NCBI GenBank assembly: GCA_900545715.1
Contig: URAJ01000055.1
Span: forward strand, 1-13,991
Length of the DNA: 13,991 nt
Direction: 5' to 3'
Source: an uncultured Opitutales bacterium
Lineage (GTDB): Bacteria > Verrucomicrobiota > Verrucomicrobiia > Opitutales > Intestinicryptomonadaceae
Positions 8,101 through 13,991 of the stretch are shown here, one piece after another. The notes below the pieces were generated by a model. That model ran no database searches. It saw nothing but the letters and a program-made list of their open reading frames with translations, and was not told the DNA's origin. The position numbers were made by a program, and so were the translations under genes. Each line of letters opens with the position of its first letter. Position 1 is the stretch's first letter.

Positions 8101-8867
8101 AAAATTTGCGCCGACACTTCTTTGAGCGACTCCGCGTCGCGCGCAAGTTCCGCGCTCTGCTCGGCGTAGCTCTTCGCGTTTAAAGCGAGGTCCAGATGCC
8201 GCAGGCGGTGGCTTAGGCGCTTGTAGCGCAGGGCCTTTGACGCCTGCCTTTTAAGGGTTCCGATTTGCCGGGAAATTTCCTCGATTCTGTCGGTTGCGCG
8301 CGCGAGGTTTTGATCTACGAGCGCAAGCTTGTTTAAAGCCTCCCTCCTTTGCGTCTTGTATTTTGTAATACCGGCGGCTTCCTCGAATATCGCGCGGCGC
8401 TCGCCGGGATTCGACGATAGTATTTGGTCTATCTGCCCTTGCACCATGAACGAGTACGATACCCGCCCTATGCCGGTGTCCATAAACAGGCTTTGAATAT
8501 CCTTTAATCTGCCTGCCTTGCCGTTTATAAAATAGTCGCTGCCGCCGTCGCGCGAGACTTTGCGGGTGATTTCAACTTCGTTAAAGTTTGTGCCAAGCTG
8601 TTTTTCGCAGTCGGAAAAGAGCAGGGATACTTCGCAGAATTGGAGCGGCTTGCGCGTCTCCGTTCCCTGGAATATGACGTCCTGCATTTTTCCGCCGCGC
8701 AGGGCCTTTGCGCTTTGCTCGCCAAGCACCCAGCGGATGGCGTCAACTATATTGCTCTTGCCGCAGCCGTTTGGGCCGACTATGCACGTTATGCCGTCGG
8801 TCAGCGAAATTGTAGTCTCGTCTGCGAAGCTCTTGAAGCCGTTTATCTTTATCCGCTTTAAGTACAT
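5148..8867 (-). CDS. smc: Chromosome segregation protein SMC
   Basis: A full-length 1239-residue SMC ATPase, which with ScpA and ScpB (not in this window) compacts and segregates the chromosome. The N-terminal head has Walker A GPNGCGKSN (31-39) and a Q-loop region FMVQGQIDQIL (140-150). Long alternating charged coiled-coil runs flank the hinge domain (about 510-680, from GVKSIMKGAL to FLLRASEI). The C-terminal head has the ABC signature LSGGQRTMTA (from 1133), Walker B FCVLDELDAPLDD (D1161 and catalytic E1162) and a VISHNK switch histidine (about 1193). The signature carries Gln where many bacterial SMCs have Glu (LSGGE). An acidic/lysine-rich insert (about 975-1005) sits in the second coiled coil. 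The start is 24 bp after the alaS stop, without a clear Shine-Dalgarno, so co-transcription with alaS is likely. Confidence 0.97.
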   Translation of the reverse strand: MYLKRIKINGFKSFADETTISLTDGITCIVGPNGCGKSNIVDAIRWVLGEQSAKALRGGKMQDVIFQGTETRKPLQFCEVSLLFSDCEKQLGTNFNEVEITRKVSRDGGSDYFINGKAGRLKDIQSLFMDTGIGRVSYSFMVQGQIDQILSSNPGERRAIFEEAAGITKYKTQRREALNKLALVDQNLARATDRIEEISRQIGTLKRQASKALRYKRLSHRLRHLDLALNAKSYAEQSAELARDAESLKEVSAQIFSLTQRLAESEESLSAMRSQRAAMLAELETMRQNAAETRSAKEQAQRSSEFAQVRKKDLEDRLSQISKELETLREQLSALEGKAKGDAEVKQMQLELVMADDEVFKQQAGELTQIEESIREAESALSRAKQDALVNDGTITRLRSNCTTLELDLKSYQVRHAALSDSIFQIKEESQSLERRILELAEALDGANERLGEADADVAEQQSKIEELRRQYRDKQAEIQQADRAIASKAARLGLLNDFQSRMEGFSDGVKSIMKGALNDCLPADSAKIVSQHLEVEEGWTSAFETLMGPALDAVALPDASELSKILAALRERNLGKACFQLAQSAFADADFPLPPTIKKAADVVKCQSDDIAEYARNAVAGCYFCEDISDFAKFVSENPGFKFFCAVARDGSMLDARGTVYASTGEKRDTESSFLLRASEIKRLKSEIDTDNDNLTALNEAAMALQSMMDAAEAEIENKKNAAAEIKREISAINAQTNEANSQMGAKEADLQRKNAEMQSMENSRFEVQDRLDRAQKALEEAESAVESSKRVISEREAELAELREAKDARFAVLSETRIELASKKSRLENLERGLGAIKVQQAEAQAAIERRESESQSIRAQVENLERETSEETERATALAQSLETALEEIEAFRVKLSAEETRLSEYESSLVGLREEHMRASAQKSELDVRSARLRSKLDYISERILNDYEVSIATADWKRELWKADEEFETKIKLDELEDGEIEAKSKGKRGEPTEEDFAAMDSVDFAAVGEEVRELRERISAMGAVNLVAIEEYAELKERYDFLKAQTDDLWTSKNALIADIDEINSTSQKLFSETFEQIRKNFSFTFDKIFGGGTADLNLVESEDVLDSGIEIVARPPGTVLKSLSLLSGGQRTMTAVSLLFAIYMVKPSPFCVLDELDAPLDDANIGRYTDMLKEFTRYSQFLVISHNKRTMSAAKTIYGVTMQERGVTRLISMRFNRESGNAESAEADSEKH

Positions 8868-8891
8868 TTTACGGTGGGCAAATTATTTTGG

Positions 8892-11564
8892 CTATTTTAT
8901 TGAGTTTGCGAAGTCCGCGATGGCGTTGTCGAGATTCTCAGGCTTGCCGCCGCCCTGCGCAAAATCCGGTTTGCCGCCGCCCTTGCCGCCAATTTGGGAG
9001 GCTATTTGGCGGACTATGTCGCCGGCTTTGAATCCGGCCCCAACAGCGTCGTTTCCGCAGAGCGCCATTACGGTCGCCTTTTCCCCGAACTTTGCCCCGA
9101 GGGCGACAATTCCGCCGCCGATTTCTTTTGCTACCTTAACGGCGAGCTCGCGCATTAGCTGCGGGTTTTCGGCTTCGACCACGGCGGCTACTACCGGCAC
9201 GGAGCCTTTTGCGAGAATTTTCTTTGCGGCGAGCTCCCGCGCGGCGTTGCCAGCGTTTTGGCGGAGAAAATCCCTCAGCCTTTTTTCAATTTCGTCGCGG
9301 GCGGAAATGAGCTTTTCAATTCTGTCGGCAATCTCCTCCTGCTTGCAGGAGAGTTCGCGTGCGGCGTGCGAGAGCGAATCCTGCATGGCGTCTATCTTTT
9401 TCAACGCGGCCGTTCCTGCGACTGCCTCTATTCTCCGCGTCCCGGACGATATCGCAGATTCGGACACTATTTTTATGAGTCCGATTTCCCCTGTTGCCGA
9501 AACGTGCGCGCCGCCGCACAATTCCTTTGAGAAGTCTCCCATCTCTACGAGCCTGACAACCGCCCCGTATTTTTCGCCAAAAAATGCGAGAGCGTTTTTG
9601 GGAATTTCGCGGAAGGGCATTTCGCGCCACTTTACTGGGGCGTTTTCAAGAATCTTTTTGTTGGCGAGGTTTTCTATCTCGCGCAGTTGTTCTGGCGTTG
9701 GCGCCTCAAAGTGGGTAAAGTCGAAGCGCAGCCTGTCGGGATCGACGTACGAGCCCGCCTGCCTTACATGCGTTCCCAATACCTGCCGCATCGCCCAGTG
9801 CAGTATGTGGGTCGCGGAGTGGTGCCTTTCAATCGCGCGGCGGCGCACTATGTCCACCGTCACCGATACTTCCGAGCCTATGCAGTCCTTTTTAAATACT
9901 CCCTTGCGGACTTTGTGCAGTATGTGGCCTGCGTTGTCCATTTTCGTGTCGAAAACTTCGCGGGCGGTGCCGTTGATTTCTATAAAGCCGGTGTCGCCGA
10001 CTTGTCCGCCCTTTTCGGCGTAAAACGGGGTTTGGGGCATTATGACAAAATCGGCGTCGGGACCCTCGACTATCGCGCTTATGGAGGTCGCAAAATCGGA
10101 GAGGTTGGCGTGGTCGTAGCCGGCAAACTGCGTGGCGTGCTCCACTTCCGCGGCGTCGGACACGCTTATGACTTCGCGCGTTTGGGCGTTGCGGGCGCGC
10201 TCGCGCTGCTTGTTCATCTCAACCTCAAAGCCCTTTTCGTCCACGGGCATATTGCGCTCGCGCGCGATGAGCTGGGTTAGGTCGAGCGGGAAGCCGTATG
10301 TGTCGTACAGTATGAACGCCTGTTCGCCAGAAATGCTGCCTTCTGTGACCGTTATGTGGTCGAGAAGCTGCAAGCCCCTGTCGAGCGTGCGCGCAAAGCT
10401 CTTTTCCTCGTTTTCTATTACTTTTAAAATCACCTTGCGCTGCTCTTTAAGCTCCGGGAAAACCGGCGACATCTTTTGGATTACGGGGTCGGCGAGCTTT
10501 GTGAAAAATCCGTATTCAAGCCCGAGCCTCTTACCGTACATTATCGCGCGGCGCAGAATCCGCCTCAGAACGTAGTTGCGCCCTTCGTTGCCGGGAATTA
10601 TGCCGTCGGCTATGGAGAATGTAATTGTCCTGATATGGTCGGCGAGAACTCTAAATACGCAGTCGGTCAGCTCCTGCGACGACATATCGCGCGGATCTTT
10701 CGGCAGGGTTCCTTTGTAGGTCTTGCCGGACATGTGCGATATGTGGGTAAAAATGTCGGTGAACAGGTCGCTGTTGTAGTTGGAGGCAAGCTGTGTGAAG
10801 TCGGTAAAATTCTTTGTGGTGGCGATTATCCCGGCGACCCTCTCGAATCCCATGCCGGTGTCGATATTTTTATTTTTCAGCGGGCGGAAAGTTCCGTCTG
10901 TTTCGGCGTTGAACTGCATGAAAACGAGGTTCCATATCTCGATGCAGTATGGGGAGCCAGCGTTTACGAGCGCTCCGTCCGAGTCTCCCTTCTCGGTCAG
11001 GTCCATGTGTATTTCAGAGCACGGTCCGCACGGGCCGGTCTCGCCCATCATCCAGAAATTGTCTTTTTTACCGCACTTCTTTATATGGATTTCAGGCGAC
11101 ATGCCTTCGTCTTTAAAAATCTTTTCCCAGATGCGGTACGCTTCGGCGTCGAATTCCGAAGGCTCGCCTTCGCGGGGATCGTAAACTGTCGCGTAAAGCC
11201 TTTCTTTTGGGAAGCCCCACACGCGAGTGAGAAGCTCCCACGCCCATTCTATCGCCTCTTTCTTAAAGTAGTCGCCGAACGACCAGTTGCCAAGCATTTC
11301 AAAGAAAGTGTGGTGGTAAGTGTCGAAGCCGACGTCTTCGAGGTCGTTGTGCTTGCCGCCGGCGCGTATGCACTTCTGGGTGTCAGCCGCGCGGCGGAAG
11401 GGGGCCTTTTCCTCTCCGAGAAAGTACGGCACAAATTGGTTCATGCCGGCGTTCGTGAACAGGAGGTTTGGCGACGACGGCATCAGCGACGCCGACGGGA
11501 CTATCGTGTGCCCTTTCGAGTTGAAGAAATCCAGAAAGCTTTTTCTTATTTCCGTTGAGGTCAT
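8892..11564 (-). CDS. alaS: Alanyl-tRNA synthetase
   Basis: An 890-residue class II synthetase that charges tRNA-Ala in the cytoplasm. The catalytic domain begins MTSTEIRKSFLDFF and includes TNAGMNQFVPYFLG, TQKCIRAGGKHNDLEDVG, HHTFFEMLGNWSFGDYF and the motif 3 segment TGMGFERVAG. The editing domain that removes misloaded Ser/Gly has HSATH (about 581) and CGGAH (about 681). The C-Ala domain ends with the glycine-rich GGKGGGKPDFAQGGG. All hallmark parts are intact and the length is normal. The frame is open for another ~150 codons upstream, but that stretch overlaps leuB antiphase, so I use the ATG at 11564, where family homology begins. The upstream bases CACCAAAATAT contain no Shine-Dalgarno. 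It lies between leuB (143 bp upstream) and smc (24 bp downstream). Confidence 0.97.
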   Translation of the reverse strand: MTSTEIRKSFLDFFNSKGHTIVPSASLMPSSPNLLFTNAGMNQFVPYFLGEEKAPFRRAADTQKCIRAGGKHNDLEDVGFDTYHHTFFEMLGNWSFGDYFKKEAIEWAWELLTRVWGFPKERLYATVYDPREGEPSEFDAEAYRIWEKIFKDEGMSPEIHIKKCGKKDNFWMMGETGPCGPCSEIHMDLTEKGDSDGALVNAGSPYCIEIWNLVFMQFNAETDGTFRPLKNKNIDTGMGFERVAGIIATTKNFTDFTQLASNYNSDLFTDIFTHISHMSGKTYKGTLPKDPRDMSSQELTDCVFRVLADHIRTITFSIADGIIPGNEGRNYVLRRILRRAIMYGKRLGLEYGFFTKLADPVIQKMSPVFPELKEQRKVILKVIENEEKSFARTLDRGLQLLDHITVTEGSISGEQAFILYDTYGFPLDLTQLIARERNMPVDEKGFEVEMNKQRERARNAQTREVISVSDAAEVEHATQFAGYDHANLSDFATSISAIVEGPDADFVIMPQTPFYAEKGGQVGDTGFIEINGTAREVFDTKMDNAGHILHKVRKGVFKKDCIGSEVSVTVDIVRRRAIERHHSATHILHWAMRQVLGTHVRQAGSYVDPDRLRFDFTHFEAPTPEQLREIENLANKKILENAPVKWREMPFREIPKNALAFFGEKYGAVVRLVEMGDFSKELCGGAHVSATGEIGLIKIVSESAISSGTRRIEAVAGTAALKKIDAMQDSLSHAARELSCKQEEIADRIEKLISARDEIEKRLRDFLRQNAGNAARELAAKKILAKGSVPVVAAVVEAENPQLMRELAVKVAKEIGGGIVALGAKFGEKATVMALCGNDAVGAGFKAGDIVRQIASQIGGKGGGKPDFAQGGGKPENLDNAIADFANSIK

Positions 11565-11655
11565 ATATTTTGGTGCGTAATATTTTTGCCTGTTATTTTT
11601 TTTCGTTTGGCGCGCGAGTGGCGGCGTTTTGCGTTGCCTCGGGATGAGAGTCGCG

Positions 11656-11697
11656 CCGCGGCGGGGAAAGGAAGATAAAAAATTCCCTGCCGCGCGG
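11656..11697 (-). other. GC-rich imperfect hairpin between leuB and alaS
   Basis: Bases 11656-11668 can pair with 11683-11697 to make a 13-bp stem with a 2-nt bulge (11691-11692) and a 14-nt loop containing an A/T run. It begins about 10 bp after the leuB stop. No T run follows on the minus strand, so it is not a standard intrinsic terminator. It could be a processing or attenuation element for alaS, or chance GC-rich pairing. Confidence 0.3.
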
Positions 11698-11707
11698 CGG
11701 ACTTGGA

Positions 11708-12802
11708 TTAGAGCCTTTCGATTACGGCCGCAGCCATCTCGTCGGTGGAGACCGCCTGCTTGCCGAAGGCTATGTCTGCCGTGCGAACGCCGGAGCATAC
11801 GGCGTCTCTGACGGCTGCCTCGATTTTCTTGGCGGTGGAGTCGCGCCCGAAGGAGTAGCGCAACATCAAGGCGGCGGATAGAATCTGCGCGCAGGGGTTG
11901 GCTATTTTCTTTCCGGCGATATCGGGTGCAGTCCCGCCGGCGGGTTCGTACAGGCCGAATTTGTTTCCGAGCGAATTCTTCGACACCCCTAAAGACGCGC
12001 TGCAAAGCATTCCCAGCGACCCGCATATAACCGCCATTTCGTCCGACAGAATATCACCAAACATATTTTCCGTAAAGAAGACGTCGAATTGGTTGGGGTT
12101 GCGGGCAAGCTGCATGGCGGCATTATCGACATACATGTAGGAAAGCTCAACTTCGGGGTAGTTTTTCTTGAAAAATTCGGTGACCGTCTTGCGCCAGAGA
12201 ACGGACGTTTCGAGGACGTTTGCCTTGTCGATGGAGCACACTTTTTTGCCGCGCGCCATTGCGGTTTTCCCCGCGACGTCGGCGATGCGCTCTATTTCGC
12301 TTTTGCGGTACATCATAGTGTCGCATGCGGCGGGCTCGCCGTCGATTTCAAAAGTCTTTTTTTCGCCGAAGTATATGCCGCCCGTCAGCTCGCGTATGCA
12401 TACGATGTCAATGCCCTCGGGTATGCGCTCCGATTTTAGCGGGGAGGCGTCTGTAAGCTGCGGGTAGAGAAGCCCTGGGCGTATATTGGCGAAGAGTTTG
12501 AATATTTTTCTGAGGGGCAGGAGAGCCGCGCGTTCGGGCTGTTCGTTGGGGGGCAGGTTTTCCCATTTCGGGCCGCCGACCGAGCCGAAAAGAATGGCGT
12601 CGGAATTGCGGCACTGCTCTACCGTGGATTCGGGAAGGGCCTTTCCGCAAGAGTCGATTGCCGCGCCGCCGACGTCGCAAATTTTATACGATAGCTCGTC
12701 GCCGTCCTTGCGGCACGCTGCTTGTAGAACGCCGAGGGCGGCGTCCATTACTTCCGGTCCGATACCGTCTCCGGGGAGAACTGCAAATTTGAGTGTTGCC
12801 AT
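11708..12802 (-). CDS. leuB: 3-isopropylmalate dehydrogenase
   Basis: A 364-residue enzyme for the third step of leucine synthesis: NAD-dependent oxidation and decarboxylation of 3-isopropylmalate to 2-oxoisocaproate in the cytoplasm. Visible family residues are [10 protein letters not shown] (9-18), the [16 protein letters not shown] substrate segment with R98 and R108, [10 protein letters not shown] (R137, Y144), the catalytic lysine in SIDKANVLE (K193), and metal-binding aspartates in YVDNAAMQL (D226) and [11 protein letters not shown] (D250, D254). The NAD-binding loop is [16 protein letters not shown]. The length is normal for LeuB, and [10 protein letters not shown] favours LeuB over tartrate or isocitrate dehydrogenases. 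A weak AAAGG lies about 8 bases before the ATG at 12802. leuA and leuCD are not nearby, so the pathway genes are not clustered in this window. Confidence 0.96.
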   Translation of the reverse strand: MATLKFAVLPGDGIGPEVMDAALGVLQAACRKDGDELSYKICDVGGAAIDSCGKALPESTVEQCRNSDAILFGSVGGPKWENLPPNEQPERAALLPLRKIFKLFANIRPGLLYPQLTDASPLKSERIPEGIDIVCIRELTGGIYFGEKKTFEIDGEPAACDTMMYRKSEIERIADVAGKTAMARGKKVCSIDKANVLETSVLWRKTVTEFFKKNYPEVELSYMYVDNAAMQLARNPNQFDVFFTENMFGDILSDEMAVICGSLGMLCSASLGVSKNSLGNKFGLYEPAGGTAPDIAGKKIANPCAQILSAALMLRYSFGRDSTAKKIEAAVRDAVCSGVRTADIAFGKQAVSTDEMAAAVIERL

Positions 12803-12884
12803 ATTTGTACCTTTTTGTTTTGGCGAAAAATACGCCTCTAAAATAAATTAAATGAGTAAAACACCTTTCCTCTCCGATTTCCAC

Positions 12885-12927
12885 AAAAATTTTTAAGGCG
12901 CGCCCCTCATTTCCGGTGGCGCGCCCT
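12885..12927 (-). terminator. Rho-independent terminator downstream of the EEP-family lipoprotein gene
   Basis: On the minus strand AGGGCGCGCC (12927-12918) pairs with GGCGCGCCTT (12904-12895), a 10-bp stem closed by a 13-nt loop. It is followed by AAAAATTTTT (12894-12885), giving a short T run. It lies about 20 bp after the stop at 12946. It should insulate leuB from the upstream lipoprotein gene. Confidence 0.75.
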
Positions 12928-12945
12928 GAGGTCGGGGTACAAGCC

Positions 12946-13824
12946 CTATTTTAAAACGGCGTCGACCGCCACGGGGAAGTGGTCGGACGGGTAGACCGCC
13001 TTAGGGTTCGCGGGCAGTCCGAGATCGGCGACGGAGTCCCTTATAACGGCGTAGTCCATGACGTCGACTCCGTCGGATACAAATATGTAGTCTATCCTGT
13101 CGGGTTTCGGCTTGCCTGTGAAATTGTGGAAAGTTCCGCCGGCGGATTTGGGCGCTCCGCGCAAAACGGAAAGCGAGTCTTTGAACGACTTTTCGGCGAA
13201 TATGATTTTCATCGGCTCTGAATCAGGCGTCGCGTTAAAGTCCCCGACGCAAAGAAACGGCAGGTTCCCCGAAATTTCCGATACTTTTTTGACTAACAGC
13301 CTTGCGGACTCCGCGCGCGCTCTCTTGCCTTTGTGGTCGAAATGCAGGCTGAAAAAGGCGAATTTTTTGCCCGTTTTGAGGTCGCGGAACTTCCCCCACG
13401 AGCATATGCGCCTGCACGCGGCGTCCCAGCCTTTGACGGGCTTGTCGGGCGTCGGCGCAAACCAGAAGTCGCCCGAGTCGAGCAGCTCGAAGCGCGCGGG
13501 ATTGTAGAATACGGCGGAAGTCTCCCCGCCTTTCGCCCCGTCTTCGCGCCCTTTGCCGACGTATTTGAAGCCCGTGCGCGCGCTTATGTCGTCGAGCTGG
13601 TGAAAGTGGCCTTCCTGCGTGCCGAATATGTCGAATCCGTGCTTTTTGATTAACTTTGCCACGGAGTCGCGCCGCAAATCCCATGCGTTGACCTCCGGTT
13701 CCGGCGAATTTTTTATGTTGAAAGTCGCCGCCGTAAAGGGGGCGGGCGCCTTTTCCGCCGAGGCGCATCCGAACAAAACCGCCGCGGCCGCGGCCAAAAA
13801 CATTTTGATTATTATTTTTTTCAT
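12946..13824 (-). CDS. Endonuclease/exonuclease/phosphatase family lipoprotein
   Basis: A 292-residue protein with a lipoprotein signal: MKKIIIK, a hydrophobic run, and the lipobox LFGC with the modified Cys at residue 20, placing it in the cell envelope. The rest is an EEP-fold metal-dependent hydrolase (DNase I/sphingomyelinase/inositol-phosphatase superfamily). Catalytic motifs in order: TFNIK (N36), GTQEG (E71, metal ligand), FSLHFDH (H161), VGDFN (D195, N197), RIDYIF (D245) and SDHFPV (D281 and general base H282). All expected residues are present, so it should be active, but the substrate (nucleic acid, phosphoester lipid or phosphosugar) cannot be read from the sequence. It is a single-gene unit with its own terminator. 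A 12-bp palindrome lies 23 bp upstream of the start, hinting at regulation. Confidence 0.93.
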   Translation of the reverse strand: MKKIIIKMFLAAAAAVLFGCASAEKAPAPFTAATFNIKNSPEPEVNAWDLRRDSVAKLIKKHGFDIFGTQEGHFHQLDDISARTGFKYVGKGREDGAKGGETSAVFYNPARFELLDSGDFWFAPTPDKPVKGWDAACRRICSWGKFRDLKTGKKFAFFSLHFDHKGKRARAESARLLVKKVSEISGNLPFLCVGDFNATPDSEPMKIIFAEKSFKDSLSVLRGAPKSAGGTFHNFTGKPKPDRIDYIFVSDGVDVMDYAVIRDSVADLGLPANPKAVYPSDHFPVAVDAVLK

Positions 13825-13847
13825 GGTATTTTTGTTACGATACTTAA

Positions 13848-13859
13848 CCGTTTAAACGG
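13848..13859. promoter_or_regulatory. Perfect 12-bp palindrome upstream of the EEP lipoprotein gene
   Basis: CCGTTTAAACGG is a perfect inverted repeat ending 23 bp before the ATG at 13824, where a dimeric repressor could overlap the promoter or early transcript. No candidate regulator is adjacent in the window. It may be chance; a palindrome this short needs a second copy to be convincing. Confidence 0.3.
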
Positions 13860-13882
13860 CAATCAAGTCCTTTTTTCAAAAC

Positions 13883-13899
13883 GCCAGTGCATAACTGGC
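13883..13899. repeat. Short inverted repeat, 6-bp arms
   Basis: GCCAGT (13883-13888) and ACTGGC (13894-13899) are separated by 5 bases. On the minus strand the hairpin is followed by GTTTTG, a weak T run. It could be a small hairpin, an operator for the downstream lipoprotein gene, or a weak terminator for a minus-strand gene beyond the window. Confidence 0.3.
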
Positions 13900-13964
13900 A
13901 GTAGATGTTTTCAGATATTGTTGGTTTTTTGTAAATATTAAAGTTATTGATTCATTTACTAATT

Positions 13965-13978
13965 GCCCCCTAGGGGGC
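13965..13978. repeat. Perfect 14-bp GC-rich palindrome near the right edge
   Basis: GCCCCCTAGGGGGC is fully self-complementary and stands out against AT-rich flanks. It is 14 bases from the window edge, so its gene context is not visible. Confidence 0.4.
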
Positions 13979-13991
13979 GGCGCACTTTAGT

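Noticed and set aside
8560..10023. 487-codon plus-strand open frame spanning the start of smc and the end of alaS
   Set aside because: It is antisense to two clearly homologous genes and its product is Ser/Ala/Arg-rich low-complexity sequence without family resemblance. Long antisense frames are expected from the codon bias here.
11565..12026. N-terminal extension of the alaS frame up to 12026
   Set aside because: The extra residues are arginine-rich, overlap leuB in another frame, and precede the point where AlaRS homology starts (MTSTEIRKSF). The length from 11564 is already normal.
1..13991. tRNA, CRISPR array, transposase or defence system
   Set aside because: I looked for cloverleaf-like segments in spacers, regularly spaced repeats, and IS or defence-protein motifs in the frames and found none that hold up.

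Overview
The window looks like chromosomal DNA of a verrucomicrobial bacterium, probably from the Opitutales side of that phylum. This is inferred from the flavour of the alanyl-tRNA synthetase, the mix of moderate-GC genes with AT-rich spacers, and start codons that mostly lack a clear Shine-Dalgarno sequence. It is not proven by any search. No rRNA, tRNA, CRISPR array, insertion sequence or phage gene was seen.

Left part (1-2620): an AT-rich spacer carries a pair of imperfect ~40-bp direct repeats. It is followed by a minus-strand DoxX-family membrane protein with its own terminator and a divergent AraC-family regulator. Downstream of araC is a decayed stretch: a short secreted or lipoprotein reading frame that appears frameshifted, then the first ~65 residues of a DMT/EamA transporter that stops abruptly. 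The most interesting signal is here. Upstream of doxX and upstream of the secreted ORF lie near-identical promoter modules: two AAAAGTACAA-type half-sites about two helical turns apart, then 10 nt, then an identical 13-mer TTGATATATTGTA, then 23 or 24 nt to the ATG. They flank araC and are very likely its operators.

Middle part (2621-8867, all minus strand): lemA overlaps by 4 bp with a 563-residue two-helix membrane protein of unknown function, forming a translationally coupled pair. Upstream of this pair is smc, the chromosome-condensation ATPase, complete with head, hinge and coiled-coil sections.

Right part (8868-13991, all minus strand): alaS lies 24 bp upstream of smc, leuB (3-isopropylmalate dehydrogenase) is upstream of alaS, and a lipoprotein of the endonuclease/exonuclease/phosphatase family is upstream of leuB. 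A convincing hairpin terminator separates the last gene from leuB. leuB, alaS and smc run in the same direction and may be partly co-transcribed, but their functions (leucine synthesis, tRNA charging, chromosome segregation) are unrelated.

Most of the window is ordinary housekeeping content. The accessory-like part is the AraC/DoxX locus with its remnant target genes.
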